Shown: piece after piece, positions 1 through 8,005 of the stretch
Layout: every line of letters begins with the position of its first letter
Numbering within the stretch: position 1 is the first letter of the stretch
DNA from: an uncultured Ruminococcus sp.
GTDB taxonomy: Bacteria > Bacillota > Clostridia > Oscillospirales > Acutalibacteraceae
Assembly (NCBI GenBank): GCA_902768825.1
Contig: CACXMR010000025.1
Span: 27,701 to 74,021, forward strand
Direction: 5' to 3'
Length of the DNA stretch: 46,321 bases
Notes under the pieces: model-generated
What the model saw: the letters and a program-made list of their open reading frames with translations, nothing else
Database searches by the model: none
Told to the model about the DNA's origin: nothing
Translations under genes and position numbers: made by a program

Positions 1-245
1 CACTTAAATGTGACGGTTAAGTGTCCGCGAGGTGTTAGTAACAGCCGCGAGGGTGAATTTTTGGTTCGGACACAGAGCGGAACGAAGTGCAGCGAACCCT
101 GCGAATTAGGGAGCGCAGGCTCTGCGCTGAAAGTCACTTAAATGTGACGGTTAAGTGTCCGCGTGAAGATAGTAACAGCCGCGAGGGTGTAGTTACAGTT
201 GGTTTATCTGCCCCCGCGAAATTGGGAGCGGCATCTTGCCGCCCC
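1..245. repeat. Two copies of an interspersed palindromic repeat (period 134 bp)
   Basis: Two related units start at 1 and 135. Each opens with an inverted repeat (CACTTAA at 1-7 and TTAAGTG at 17-23, again at 135-157) followed by a shared stretch containing GTGTCCGCG and CAGCCGCGAGGGTG. Unit 1 ends in an AGCGCAG-GCT-CTGCGCT type hairpin near 112-129. The same GTGTCCGCGAG...CAGCCGCGA core recurs at 9317 and 9484, so this is a dispersed family. The right end carries the last codons of the dGTPase gene. No transposase is encoded, so it is best seen as a non-autonomous or REP-like element. It may continue left of the window. Confidence 0.8.
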
Positions 246-1239
246 CAGACCAGGCGACTGGAATGTATATTTCTTTGAATTTATCGATAGCGTACTGGTC
301 GGTCATGCCGGAAATGTGGTCGCAGACCGCACGTTCTATGCCCTCGGTTTCAGAAATGACCTGAAGCTTGGGTGGAAGGTTTTCGGGGTGAGTAAGAAAA
401 TGATCGTAGAGCATGGAAATCAGCGCCGGAACCTTCTTTTCCTCGTACTTTGCGTAATCATTGCAGTAGACGCTCTCAAACATGAAGCTGTGCAGCTCGT
501 CAAAAACTTCGGCGACCTCCTCTGACATCTGCAAAACATCGTCATGGGTGTTGCTGATCACGGATATCACCATGGTGTTTATCCGTGATGTGGTGGTATT
601 GCCCAAAACATCGGTGATCCTTTTGGGTATGTCGCCAGAAGATAGAACACCTGCTCTGATGGCGTCGTCAATATCGTGGTTCATATAGGCTATGCGGTCG
701 GCAATGCGGACTATCCGTCCTTCCATTGTGTCGGCCTCTCTGCCTTTTGTATGGCACAGTATGCCGTTTCTTGTTTCGTATGTAAGATTAAGGCCGTGAC
801 CTCCCTTTGCAAGCACATCCACGACCCGCAGGCTCTGTTCATAGTGGTTAAAGCCCTTGCTAAAAAGGTCGTTGAGCGCTCTTTCACCGGCATGACCAAA
901 GGGGGTGTGTCCAAGGTCGTGCCCAAGAGAGATAGCTTCGGTCAGATCTTCGTTGAGGCGCAGTGCCCTTGCGATTGTGCGGGCTATCTGAGACACCTCA
1001 AGGGTGTGGGTGAGCCTTGTACGGTAGTGATCTCCTTCGGGGGCAAGAAAAACCTGAGTCTTGTGCTTCAGACGGCGGAATGCCTTGCTGTGGATAATTC
1101 TGTCCCTGTCTCGCTGGAAGTCTGTCCTGACGGGACATTTTTCTTCATGGCGAAGGCGCCCCTTGCTTTCCGTTGAGAGGCAGGCAAAAGGGGAGAGGTT
1201 TTTTCTTTCGATCTCTTCAAATACAAGACGAGGCTCCAT
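193..1239 (-). CDS. dgt: dGTPase-like HD-domain deoxynucleoside triphosphate triphosphohydrolase
   Basis: This 348-residue protein is a dGTPase-like enzyme that should cleave dNTPs to deoxynucleoside and triphosphate, limiting the dNTP pool. The family core is visible: FRRLKHKTQVF near residue 55, the histidine before the metal site in TRLTHTLEV, and the HD motif in GHDLGHTPFGH near residue 107. It belongs to the shorter Gram-positive type of the family. The start at 1239 has a GGGAGGT ribosome site just upstream. About the last 17 codons, after PVAW, lie inside the repeat at 135-245, so the tail GGGKMPLPISRGQINQL is repeat-derived. The next upstream gene on this strand is the YigZ-family gene. 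Confidence 0.9.
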   Translation of the reverse strand: MEPRLVFEEIERKNLSPFACLSTESKGRLRHEEKCPVRTDFQRDRDRIIHSKAFRRLKHKTQVFLAPEGDHYRTRLTHTLEVSQIARTIARALRLNEDLTEAISLGHDLGHTPFGHAGERALNDLFSKGFNHYEQSLRVVDVLAKGGHGLNLTYETRNGILCHTKGREADTMEGRIVRIADRIAYMNHDIDDAIRAGVLSSGDIPKRITDVLGNTTTSRINTMVISVISNTHDDVLQMSEEVAEVFDELHSFMFESVYCNDYAKYEEKKVPALISMLYDHFLTHPENLPPKLQVISETEGIERAVCDHISGMTDQYAIDKFKEIYIPVAWSGGGKMPLPISRGQINQL

Positions 1240-1290
1240 GCTTCCGACCTCCCGAAGTTAGTTTCTACATTAATATACGCAGGGACGTGT

Positions 1291-1318
1291 AAAAAAACCT
1301 TTGTTTTTTTAAAAAAAC
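1291..1318 (-). terminator. Candidate A/T palindrome terminator after the YigZ gene
   Basis: AAAAAAAC, CTTT, GTTTTTTT and AAAAAAAC follow each other here and can pair in two alternative ways. Read on the minus strand this gives a weak A:T stem with a T7 tail between the YigZ-family gene and dgt. The stem has almost no GC, so it may not terminate well. Confidence 0.35.
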
Positions 1319-1330
1319 GGAGGAAAATTT

Positions 1331-1951
1331 TTATATTTTAAAATACTGCTCACCTGTTATTTCAGCCTCCACAGTACCACCGGTGAGGTCGGTGAGCTGC
1401 TTGCTGAAGGTGTCAATGCAGTCCTTGGGCAGATGGAAGGATATTTTCACGCAGTCTGAAAAGGCTGTATCGTCGATGAAACCTCCGTTTGCGGGGATAA
1501 GCGATGAGATCCTGCCATAGCGGGAGTAGTCGCATTTTACGGAGGCGACAACACAGCTTTCCATTGTTATTATGCCGCCGGCGTCAAGGGCGATGCGGGC
1601 GCCCTTTGTATATGCACGGACAAGTCCTCCCGTTCCCAGGAGTATCCCGCCGAAGTATCTTGTCACCACAACCACCACATCGGTGACATCGGATTTCAGG
1701 ATGACATCAAGTGTGGGCATGCCTGCAGTGCCGTGAGGCTCTCCGTCATCGCTGTAGCGGCGGAGCTGTCCCTCCCTCAGGGAATAGGCATAGACGTTGT
1801 GTGTTGCGTCCCAGTGTTTCTGGCGTTTTTCGTTGATAAAGGCAAGAGCCTCTTCCTCAGTGGTGACGGGCTTGACGTACCCGATAAAACGGGAGCGCTG
1901 TTCGATAAATTCGTCCTTTGCCTCACGTTCCACGGTTTTGTAGCTGTGCAT
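1331..1951 (-). CDS. yigZ: YigZ/IMPACT-family protein
   Basis: This 206-residue protein belongs to the YigZ/YvyE (IMPACT/UPF0029) family. The family is linked to translation or the stress response, but its bacterial biochemistry is not settled. The N-terminal half has the diagnostic core around residues 45-110: WDATHNVYAY, YSDDGEPHGTAGMP, and VVVVTRYFGGILLGTGGLVRAY. The C-terminal half is the small ferredoxin-like DUF1949-type domain. The start at 1951 follows a GGGGGT ribosome site. It lies between rpmE and dgt on the same strand, each separated by terminator-like sequence, so they are probably not one tight operon. Confidence 0.9.
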   Translation of the reverse strand: MHSYKTVEREAKDEFIEQRSRFIGYVKPVTTEEEALAFINEKRQKHWDATHNVYAYSLREGQLRRYSDDGEPHGTAGMPTLDVILKSDVTDVVVVVTRYFGGILLGTGGLVRAYTKGARIALDAGGIITMESCVVASVKCDYSRYGRISSLIPANGGFIDDTAFSDCVKISFHLPKDCIDTFSKQLTDLTGGTVEAEITGEQYFKI

Positions 1952-2004
1952 TGCGCATTACCCCCAGTCAAAAACAGAGCCGAAAAAGGCTCCTGAATGA
2001 AAGA

Positions 2005-2036
2005 CAGAAAAGGACGGCACAGATCTGTGTCGTCCT
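2005..2036 (-). terminator. Rho-independent terminator of rpmE
   Basis: An almost perfect palindrome, AGGACG-R-CACAGATCTGTG-Y-CGTCCT (2011-2036), lies just after the rpmE stop. On the minus strand it is followed by TTTTCTGTCTTTC, as expected of an intrinsic terminator. Confidence 0.8.
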
Positions 2037-2055
2037 GACTGAACCAACGGATTGA

Positions 2056-2259
2056 TTATTTACCCATACCATAGCGCTTCTTGAATTTATCAACACGTCC
2101 GCCTGTGTCAACAAGCTTCTGTCTGCCTGTGAAGAACGGGTGACACTTTGAGCAGATTTCAACACGGATGTTGCTCTTGGTAGAACCTGTCTCAATGACA
2201 TTGCCGCAAGCACAAGTAATTGTCGTCTGCTGATACTTAGGATGAATGTTCTCCTTCAT
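2056..2259 (-). CDS. rpmE: 50S ribosomal protein L31
   Basis: This 67-residue protein is ribosomal protein L31 of the large subunit. It has the zinc-binding form of the family: CACG near residue 17 and [10 protein letters not shown] near residue 37. The start MKENIHP follows a good AGAGGTGAGG ribosome site. It is a single-gene unit, with its own promoter at 2300-2328 and a strong terminator at 2005-2036. A zinc-free paralogue, if present, is not in this window. Confidence 0.96.
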   Translation of the reverse strand: MKENIHPKYQQTTITCACGNVIETGSTKSNIRVEICSKCHPFFTGRQKLVDTGGRVDKFKKRYGMGK

Positions 2260-2299
2260 TGTTCCTCACCTCTTTCGTTTCTCCATAGATAACAAACGA

Positions 2300-2328
2300 A
2301 TTATAGCACATCCCGAAGGAAAATGCAA
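2300..2328 (-). promoter_or_regulatory. Sigma-A-type promoter of rpmE
   Basis: On the minus strand TTGCAT and TATAAT are separated by 17 bases, about 40 bases before the rpmE start. Confidence 0.75.
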
Positions 2329-2392
2329 TACAAAAATTAAAAAATCACAAAAAATATTTTGCCCTGCAAAGTCCTGCTCCTGATGCTCACCA

Positions 2393-2421
2393 TTGAAAGT
2401 AAAAGGGTTTTGTATTATAAT
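2393..2421 (+). promoter_or_regulatory. Sigma-A-type promoter of the rlmI-type gene
   Basis: TTGAAA (2393-2398) and a perfect TATAAT (2416-2421) are spaced by 17 bases, about 40 bases before the start at 2463. Confidence 0.85.
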
Positions 2422-2462
2422 AGAAAGGGACGATTACAGGATCAGATACCGGAGGGAAAGAA

Positions 2463-3689
2463 ATGGCATACAAAAACAGAGGCTTTAAGACAATAGAGAT
2501 AACCAAAAAAGCGGAATCATCCGTTATCCAGGGGCACCCGTGGGTATATGATGGGGAGCTTGTGAGCTTTGAGGGCAGACCCTATGACGGCGAGATAGTG
2601 GACGTGCTGTCCTCTAAGGGCAGGTATCTGGGGTCGGGCTTTTATAATGACAATTCAAAGATAAAGATAAGGCTGATATCCACAAATATCAATGACAAAT
2701 TTGACGAGGCTTTCTTTGAGAGGCGTATCCGCTATGCGTGGGACTACCGCAAGACCGTCATGGGCAGGGATATAGAGTGCTGCAGGGTTATATTCGGTGA
2801 GGCAGACGGATTTCCGGGGCTTACGGTTGACCGCTTCGGGGATATCCTCGTTACCCAGACCCTGTCCTTAGGGATAGAGCAGAGGAAAAATATTATCTTT
2901 CCGCTGCTGTATAAGGTGCTGACTGAGGACGGCGCAGTGATAAGGGGAATATTTGAGAGAAATGACGTATCCATCAGGGAGCTTGAGGGCATGGTACAGA
3001 ATAAGGGGTTCTTTCCTGTCGAGGGTAAGGAGCTGCCTGAGAGCACCGTTACCGAGATCACCGAGAATGGGATAAGGTATCATGTGGACTTTGAAAACGG
3101 CCAGAAGACAGGCTTTTTCCTTGACCAGAAGTATAACAGGCTTGCAGTGGCCAAGCTTGCAAAGGGCAGGAGAGTGCTGGATTGCTTCACCCATACTGGT
3201 TCCTTTGCGCTGAACGCCGCAAGGGGAGGGGCGGATCATGTCTGTGCCGTGGATATTTCAGAGGACGCTGTGGAAATGGCAAAGTCCAATGCAGCCCTCA
3301 ACGGTCTTGAGGACAGAATGTCCTTCAGGGCGGCAAATGTGTTTGATCTGCTGCCGGAGATCTCAAAGAGCGAGGGCTATGATTTTATCATACTTGACCC
3401 GCCCGCCTTTACAAAGTCACGATCCACCGTTGACAGCGCAATGCGTGGCTACAAGGAGATAAACCTCCGTGCCATGCGTCTGCTGCCCAGAGGAGGTTAT
3501 CTTGCGACCTGCTCATGCTCCCACTTTATGAAGGACGAGCTTTTCCGTTCAATGCTGAAAAGTGCGGCCTTTGACGCCCATGTGTCACTCCGTCAGATCG
3601 AAGCCCGTCAGCAGGCTCCTGACCACCCGATATTATGGAATGTCCCTGAGACTGATTATCTCAAATTCTACATTTTTCAGGTGGTATAA
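2463..3689 (+). CDS. rlmI: Class I rRNA m5C methyltransferase, RlmI type
   Basis: This 408-residue protein matches the RlmI/YwbD class of SAM-dependent methyltransferases, which make m5C in 23S rRNA (C1962 in E. coli). An N-terminal PUA-like domain (about 1-80, with HPWVYDGE) binds RNA. A Rossmann domain follows, with the SAM motif FTHTGSFALNAARGGA near 239, the acidic VDIS strand, DPPAF near 315, and the catalytic cysteine region TCSCSHFM near 352. The start follows GGAGGG. The rRNA position is inferred from the family. It stands alone between its own promoter and that of the next cluster. Confidence 0.9.
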   Translation: MAYKNRGFKTIEITKKAESSVIQGHPWVYDGELVSFEGRPYDGEIVDVLSSKGRYLGSGFYNDNSKIKIRLISTNINDKFDEAFFERRIRYAWDYRKTVMGRDIECCRVIFGEADGFPGLTVDRFGDILVTQTLSLGIEQRKNIIFPLLYKVLTEDGAVIRGIFERNDVSIRELEGMVQNKGFFPVEGKELPESTVTEITENGIRYHVDFENGQKTGFFLDQKYNRLAVAKLAKGRRVLDCFTHTGSFALNAARGGADHVCAVDISEDAVEMAKSNAALNGLEDRMSFRAANVFDLLPEISKSEGYDFIILDPPAFTKSRSTVDSAMRGYKEINLRAMRLLPRGGYLATCSCSHFMKDELFRSMLKSAAFDAHVSLRQIEARQQAPDHPILWNVPETDYLKFYIFQVV

Positions 3690-3754
3690 TATGATTATTG
3701 TTGGATGAGTTTGCGGAAGTCTGGCGCTGGGACAGAGTTTTTTGTACATATTAC

Positions 3755-3783
3755 TTTACATTTTTCAACAATTATGTTACAAT
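3755..3783 (+). promoter_or_regulatory. Sigma-A-type promoter of the three-gene unknown cluster
   Basis: TTTACA (3755-3760) and TACAAT (3778-3783) are spaced by 17 bases, ahead of the small membrane protein starting at 3847. Confidence 0.65.
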
Positions 3784-3846
3784 GTATAAAGTGGCTACTA
3801 CAATGAGTCGGGCCTTAGACTTTCATGCATGAGGAGGTGCTGGTGT

Positions 3847-4365
3847 ATGAGCAATATGCCGATATTTGCTTTCATATTGCTGGGAATAATGCTGTTTGCC
3901 TTTGCTGCAATCTACTTTTTATTTTTCCTGATTGATCATCGTGACAAGCTTTATACCTTTGACGATGATGCGGTTATGAACAGCGACAGCTTTGAATGTG
4001 AGTTCAGGAGAGTGGGCGGCGCAAAATACGAGCACACCAGCCTGAAGCTCATTCTTGAAAGCCCTGACAAGGCAAAGCTTGAGTACAGCTCAAAGCCGGC
4101 AGCCGGAGCAAGGACCGTGACGGAGGAGATAGAGGTGCCGACTGAGCTTCCGCTAAGGCTGAGGGAAATATACAAGGAGCATTGCATCCCGGTGCTGAGC
4201 GATTGTGACAAGCGTGAGGAGATAAGCGGAGATGAGCCTGTTTCCAGTGTTACCTTCAGTGCAAAGGATCAGTCCTATACCATCGACAGTGAGCAGATCT
4301 TTCCTCAGACAAGCGCAGACCTGATAGGGGAGATCGAAGAGCTGCTGATGGCGTATGTCAAGTAG
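3847..4365 (+). CDS. Small single-span membrane protein of unknown function
   Basis: I do not recognise the family. The 172-residue protein has one N-terminal membrane segment (about 6-30, rich in Phe, Leu and Ile) followed by a soluble domain with alternating beta-type sequence. The topology is therefore a membrane anchor with one exposed domain. The start was set at 3847 because AGGAGGTG (3832-3839) is correctly spaced from it. The in-frame ATG at 3829 overlaps that site and is unlikely. It heads a cluster of three unknown genes (3847-5395) that end at one terminator. Confidence 0.75.
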   Translation: MSNMPIFAFILLGIMLFAFAAIYFLFFLIDHRDKLYTFDDDAVMNSDSFECEFRRVGGAKYEHTSLKLILESPDKAKLEYSSKPAAGARTVTEEIEVPTELPLRLREIYKEHCIPVLSDCDKREEISGDEPVSSVTFSAKDQSYTIDSEQIFPQTSADLIGEIEELLMAYVK

Positions 4366-4398
4366 CAAACTAAAAAACATAGAGAAGGAGAGATCGCT

Positions 4399-4962
4399 AT
4401 GGGTCTTTTTGATAATATTAGCAGGCAAGCCGGCAGTCAGACAGGAGGCACAGCCTCAGCCGGCGGAAACAGATCGGTGAATGTGGTGTTTTCATCCTTG
4501 CCGGAAACCGTGGAGCAGTTTAAGGCTCTTCCTCAGGCCGCACTGACCAGTCCCTTTGATACAGCGGCTCTGACAGTGCTTGCGTTTTGCTTCTATCCTC
4601 AGGACAAGGATGCCTGTCTTGCTATGGTGGATTATCTGAAGGGTCCCAAGCCCCTGAGCAGCTATGACAAGTCGTTTATTGCAGACCGTTTCAGAGGTGT
4701 GGATTACATTCCAAGGTCGTATTTCAACGGTGCGACACCGCAGAATGATTATTTGCCGTCCCAGCCCTATACCGTTACGGTATCAGAAAATCCCTATTCC
4801 TATCAGAACGAGGGCTATGCAAAGCTCTTTATTAGATCAGGAGGTGCAGACAGTCCCAGAGAGGTGCTGCTGCGCAAGGCGAAGGACGGAAAGTGGTATC
4901 TGTGGGAGCAGTTCATTCTTGTGGGCATTCGCCAGCCGGAGAGCTCTGACCCATGGGCATAA
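4399..4962 (+). CDS. Uncharacterised soluble protein, DUF6935-like
   Basis: This is a 187-residue soluble protein. After a flexible Gly/Ser/Thr-rich start (MGLFDNISRQAG, then to about residue 28) comes a compact domain: an alpha-helical part with DKDACLAMVDYLKGPKPLS and a beta-rich part ending in KWYLWEQFILVGIRQP. The overall pattern resembles small clostridial proteins that I associate with DUF6935, but I could not verify this. It follows the membrane protein by 33 bases with a GGAG ribosome site and precedes another unknown gene by 10 bases, so the three are probably cotranscribed. Confidence 0.7.
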   Translation: MGLFDNISRQAGSQTGGTASAGGNRSVNVVFSSLPETVEQFKALPQAALTSPFDTAALTVLAFCFYPQDKDACLAMVDYLKGPKPLSSYDKSFIADRFRGVDYIPRSYFNGATPQNDYLPSQPYTVTVSENPYSYQNEGYAKLFIRSGGADSPREVLLRKAKDGKWYLWEQFILVGIRQPESSDPWA

Positions 4963-4972
4963 GAGGGGTTTA

Positions 4973-5395
4973 ATGATGGATATTTTGGGAAAGTGGAAAA
5001 TCTGTGCCGAGATGATGTTTAATGACAATTTTGAAAAGATATGGAAATCCGCTGAGGAAATCCTTGCTGATAAGGATATGGAGGATTCCAGCAAGGTCAT
5101 TCTTGGATCGTCGTTCATTTTCTGTGATGACGGGTATATAAGGGTCATCATGCCGATGCCGGAGGATATCAGCCCCGAGGAGATGGAAGAAGCGATTGCT
5201 CAGGGAGAGCTGGAGTTGTATAATGGTCAGGCGGTATTTGATAAGCACCCCTACAAGATCGTGGGGGAGAAGATAATGTACGATTCAGGAGCAAAGGGCG
5301 AGGTCCTCGGGGAGAAGGTTTCACCCTGGGTAGAGATACCCTATGAGGACGGAAAGCTTCAGATGTTCCTGTATAAGCTGGAGAGAGCAGACTGA
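4973..5395 (+). CDS. Small acidic lipocalin-like protein of unknown function
   Basis: This 140-residue protein is acidic and soluble. Its start MMDILGKWK, the succession of short beta strands, and a C-terminal strand FLYKLERAD suggest a small lipocalin-like beta barrel. This is inferred from pattern only. An overlapping upstream reading in the same frame from 4664 is a shadow of the preceding gene. The start at 4973 sits 10 bases after that gene's stop, behind GAGGGG. It is the last gene before the terminator at 5443-5481. Confidence 0.65.
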   Translation: MMDILGKWKICAEMMFNDNFEKIWKSAEEILADKDMEDSSKVILGSSFIFCDDGYIRVIMPMPEDISPEEMEEAIAQGELELYNGQAVFDKHPYKIVGEKIMYDSGAKGEVLGEKVSPWVEIPYEDGKLQMFLYKLERAD

Positions 5396-5442
5396 CGATC
5401 CCGGTGCAAAGCACACCACAGATTTGATAGAATAGAATAAGA

Positions 5443-5481
5443 AAATGCCTGATTCCGTGTGGAACCAGGCATTTGTTTTTT
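5443..5481 (+). terminator. Rho-independent terminator, probably bidirectional
   Basis: AAATGCCTG and CAGGCATTT pair around an inner TTCC/GGAA stem with loop GTGT, followed by G and T6. It closes the plus-strand three-gene cluster. On the minus strand the tail is TTTTCTTATTCT, so it may also serve the convergent lipoprotein gene ending at 5554. Confidence 0.85.
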
Positions 5482-5553
5482 GGGGATCGCAATGGAAGTC
5501 ATTGCATTTCTATAGGTTGTTTTCAGTGGTATGAAAGCTATAGCCGTGACGGG

Positions 5554-7869
5554 TCAGATTCCAGAACGGTTGTTTTGCCCCCGTGAAAACGGGCGTCCGG
5601 AATTTCCGCCCTGATAGACTCCGCTCTGGTTTACATAGGTGACAGCGTTTGTGACGGTAAAGCTTGCATATTCCTCGCCGCCGGAGACCGCTGCCTTCTT
5701 TAAGTATCCGTGAATGCTTTCTCCGTCTGCCGAACCGCCGAGCATTACCTTATATGTCTCGCCCTCGGCAAGAGACGGATTGCTAATGAGGATACAGCTG
5801 AAATCTACCTCAGGAGTCATAGCGGCGATCACATTGCCCTGACTGTCTGTGACATAAACAAGGGTGCCTGCCTTCTGTGATGATGAGAAGGTGATGGCCA
5901 CGGTTTTCTGGGTGGAATCGCTGCCGGGCATTTCAAGCATATCGGATGTGCCCGCACCGATGAGAATACCGCCGGTAATGCTGCAGCTTCCGTCATGGTC
6001 GATTATGCCGTTTCCGCCGGCTACGGGACCGTTGAGGATTATGGTGCCGCCGGAGATGTTCAGGGCTGAGTTGGAGTCAAGCCCGTCACCGCCGGAGCTT
6101 ATGCAGATGGTGCCGCCGCTTATGGTGATCTCAGAGGATGAGCCTTCTGTGCTGCTGCCGGAGTCAGGGGATTGGGGATTATTACCGCCCTGATTGGGGT
6201 CAAAGTTTTCAGGCATAGACGGTCTATCCTGTCCGCCCTGAGTGGGGTCGAAGTTTTCAGGCATAGACGGTCTATCCTGTCCGCCCTGAGTGGGGTCGAA
6301 GTTTTCAGGCATAGACGGTCTTTCCTGTCCGCCCTGAGTGGGGTCGAAGTTTTCAGGCATAGACGGTCTGTCCTGTCCGCCCTGAGTCGGGTCGAAGTTT
6401 TCAGGCATATTGCGTTTACCGCCGAAGTTCATCCTGTTATCAAAGTTGCCAAAGCCGCTGTTATCATTGCCGCCTGCAGCGTTAACGCCGTCATCACTGG
6501 CTGTGACGTCGATGTCTCCGCCGGATATTCCTATCCTCATGGCTTCAAGACCTTCGTATGACTTTTTGATAGTGACAGACCCGCCGGTGATGGCAATGTC
6601 GGAATCTGCGTGTATGCCGTCATCTCCTGAGCTGAGAGTAATACTTCCGTCAGTGATGGTGACACTGCTGTTTGAATGTATTGCGTCATCATAGCAATCA
6701 GCGGTAATTGTGCCGCCGTTAATGATTATGTCAGTGCCTGCCTTGAGACCCTTGCGGCTCTCCTCTGTTGATGACTGACTGTCGGTGCTTGTCGGGGTCT
6801 GAGCCTTTGCTTCGGCATCGGTGCCTGTTGATGAGGAGGTAGTCTTGTTGTTTCCCTCGTCAGTGTTTTGCCTTACAGGTCTTCCGTTAAAGCCGCCAAA
6901 GCCGCCAAAGCCGTTACCGGATTTATTTGCGGGAGCTTTTTCAGAGCCGCCTGCCGTAGTAATGTTTATGCTGCCGCTTTTGACGGTGACGGATTTTTCC
7001 GCCTGGATACCGTCGTTTGATGCGTTTATTGTGATATCGGCATTTTCGATTATCACGTGGCCGAGATCGCTTTTATCGGTGTCGGAGTATGTGGAGCGCA
7101 GACCATCGCCGTCATTTGCATCAACGGTGATAACACCGCCGCTTACGGCAAGATCATCTCTGCCGGTGATGCCGTGATGTGCCGCACTTACATTTATAGT
7201 ACCCCCGGTTATCCTCAGAATATCCTTGCAGGTGATGCCGTTTTTTGCATTGCCCTTGACGTTGAGAGTGCCGCTGCCGGAGATCGTGAGATCATCCTTG
7301 CAGAAAAGAGAGGCGTCAGGTGCGCTGTCGTCATCCTCGTTTATATAGGAACTGCCGTCACTTAGGGTGCTTTCAGAGCCTGATGGCAGGACTATGATAG
7401 TTTTTTTGCTCTTTTCTGAATACAGTGCGGGGGCATTGCTGCTGCTGATTTCGGCATTGTCCATAACCAGCCTGACAACATCGTTTTTGCCTGCGCTGAT
7501 GATCAGGCTCCCGCCTGTGAGACTGCCGCTTATGACATAAGTGCCTGCTTCAGAGATCGTCACGCTGCCGTCATTAAACGCTGCGCCGTTGCCGCTGATC
7601 TGGGCATCGTTTCCCTTCAGGGTAATGCTAACGGCACTGTCCTTGTCAAAATCCGTATTGGTATCCTCATCCGACAATGTTACGTTTACGGTTGATGCGG
7701 TTGGGGTGACTGATCCTATGCTTGCATCGTTATTTAGTGATGAGGCGTTAAGCTCCACTTTAGTATTTTCCTTTTCGGAGCAGCCCGAAAGCATAAGCGA
7801 ACCGACTATGGCTGTGCAAAGCACCGCTGCCATTAAGCATCTGAATATTACCGACTTGTACCTTCTCAT
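5554..7869 (-). CDS. Cell-surface lipoprotein with carbohydrate-binding DUF4353 (Cthe_2159-like) beta-helix
   Basis: This 771-residue lipoprotein has a signal peptide ending in a lipobox LSGC (Cys near residue 30). Most of the chain is short beta strands of the form ITISGGTI or VTIKSGSI with SGNG and DDGIHA turns, a parallel beta-helix. This matches DUF4353; Cthe_2159 of Clostridium thermocellum, a family member, binds cellulose and acidic sugars such as polygalacturonate. It is probably a surface glycan-binding protein, not an enzyme. A low-complexity insert of five 16-residue Pro/Asn/Gln-rich repeats (6169-6408) splits the helix. The start was set at the ATG at 7869, 9 bases after AGGAG; the TTG at 7878 abuts that site. 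Confidence 0.85.
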   Translation of the reverse strand: MRRYKSVIFRCLMAAVLCTAIVGSLMLSGCSEKENTKVELNASSLNNDASIGSVTPTASTVNVTLSDEDTNTDFDKDSAVSITLKGNDAQISGNGAAFNDGSVTISEAGTYVISGSLTGGSLIISAGKNDVVRLVMDNAEISSSNAPALYSEKSKKTIIVLPSGSESTLSDGSSYINEDDDSAPDASLFCKDDLTISGSGTLNVKGNAKNGITCKDILRITGGTINVSAAHHGITGRDDLAVSGGVITVDANDGDGLRSTYSDTDKSDLGHVIIENADITINASNDGIQAEKSVTVKSGSINITTAGGSEKAPANKSGNGFGGFGGFNGRPVRQNTDEGNNKTTSSSTGTDAEAKAQTPTSTDSQSSTEESRKGLKAGTDIIINGGTITADCYDDAIHSNSSVTITDGSITLSSGDDGIHADSDIAITGGSVTIKKSYEGLEAMRIGISGGDIDVTASDDGVNAAGGNDNSGFGNFDNRMNFGGKRNMPENFDPTQGGQDRPSMPENFDPTQGGQERPSMPENFDPTQGGQDRPSMPENFDPTQGGQDRPSMPENFDPNQGGNNPQSPDSGSSTEGSSSEITISGGTICISSGGDGLDSNSALNISGGTIILNGPVAGGNGIIDHDGSCSITGGILIGAGTSDMLEMPGSDSTQKTVAITFSSSQKAGTLVYVTDSQGNVIAAMTPEVDFSCILISNPSLAEGETYKVMLGGSADGESIHGYLKKAAVSGGEEYASFTVTNAVTYVNQSGVYQGGNSGRPFSRGQNNRSGI
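6169..6408 (-). repeat. Five tandem 48-bp (16-codon) repeats inside the DUF4353 gene
   Basis: Five in-frame units of MPENFDPTQGGQDRPS type follow each other. Three are nearly identical, one carries E for D (QER), and the last is diverged (FDPNQGGNNPQS). It lies in a Gly/Asn-rich linker between beta-helix segments. Confidence 0.9.
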
Positions 7870-8005
7870 TTTTCCCAACTCCTGTAATCGTCAAAGTATC
7901 TCTCATTCTGATGAGTATATTTTAGATTATGGATTGAAAAAAAGTATTATGGGCATATTAATCAATTGTAAATATAATCTTAAAGATTTTAAATTTTCAC
8001 TGAAG

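Noticed and set aside
4664-4972. Upstream extension of the gene ending at 5395
   Set aside because: It overlaps the preceding gene in another frame and its sequence is a shadow; the ATG at 4973 has a ribosome site and gives a compact protein.
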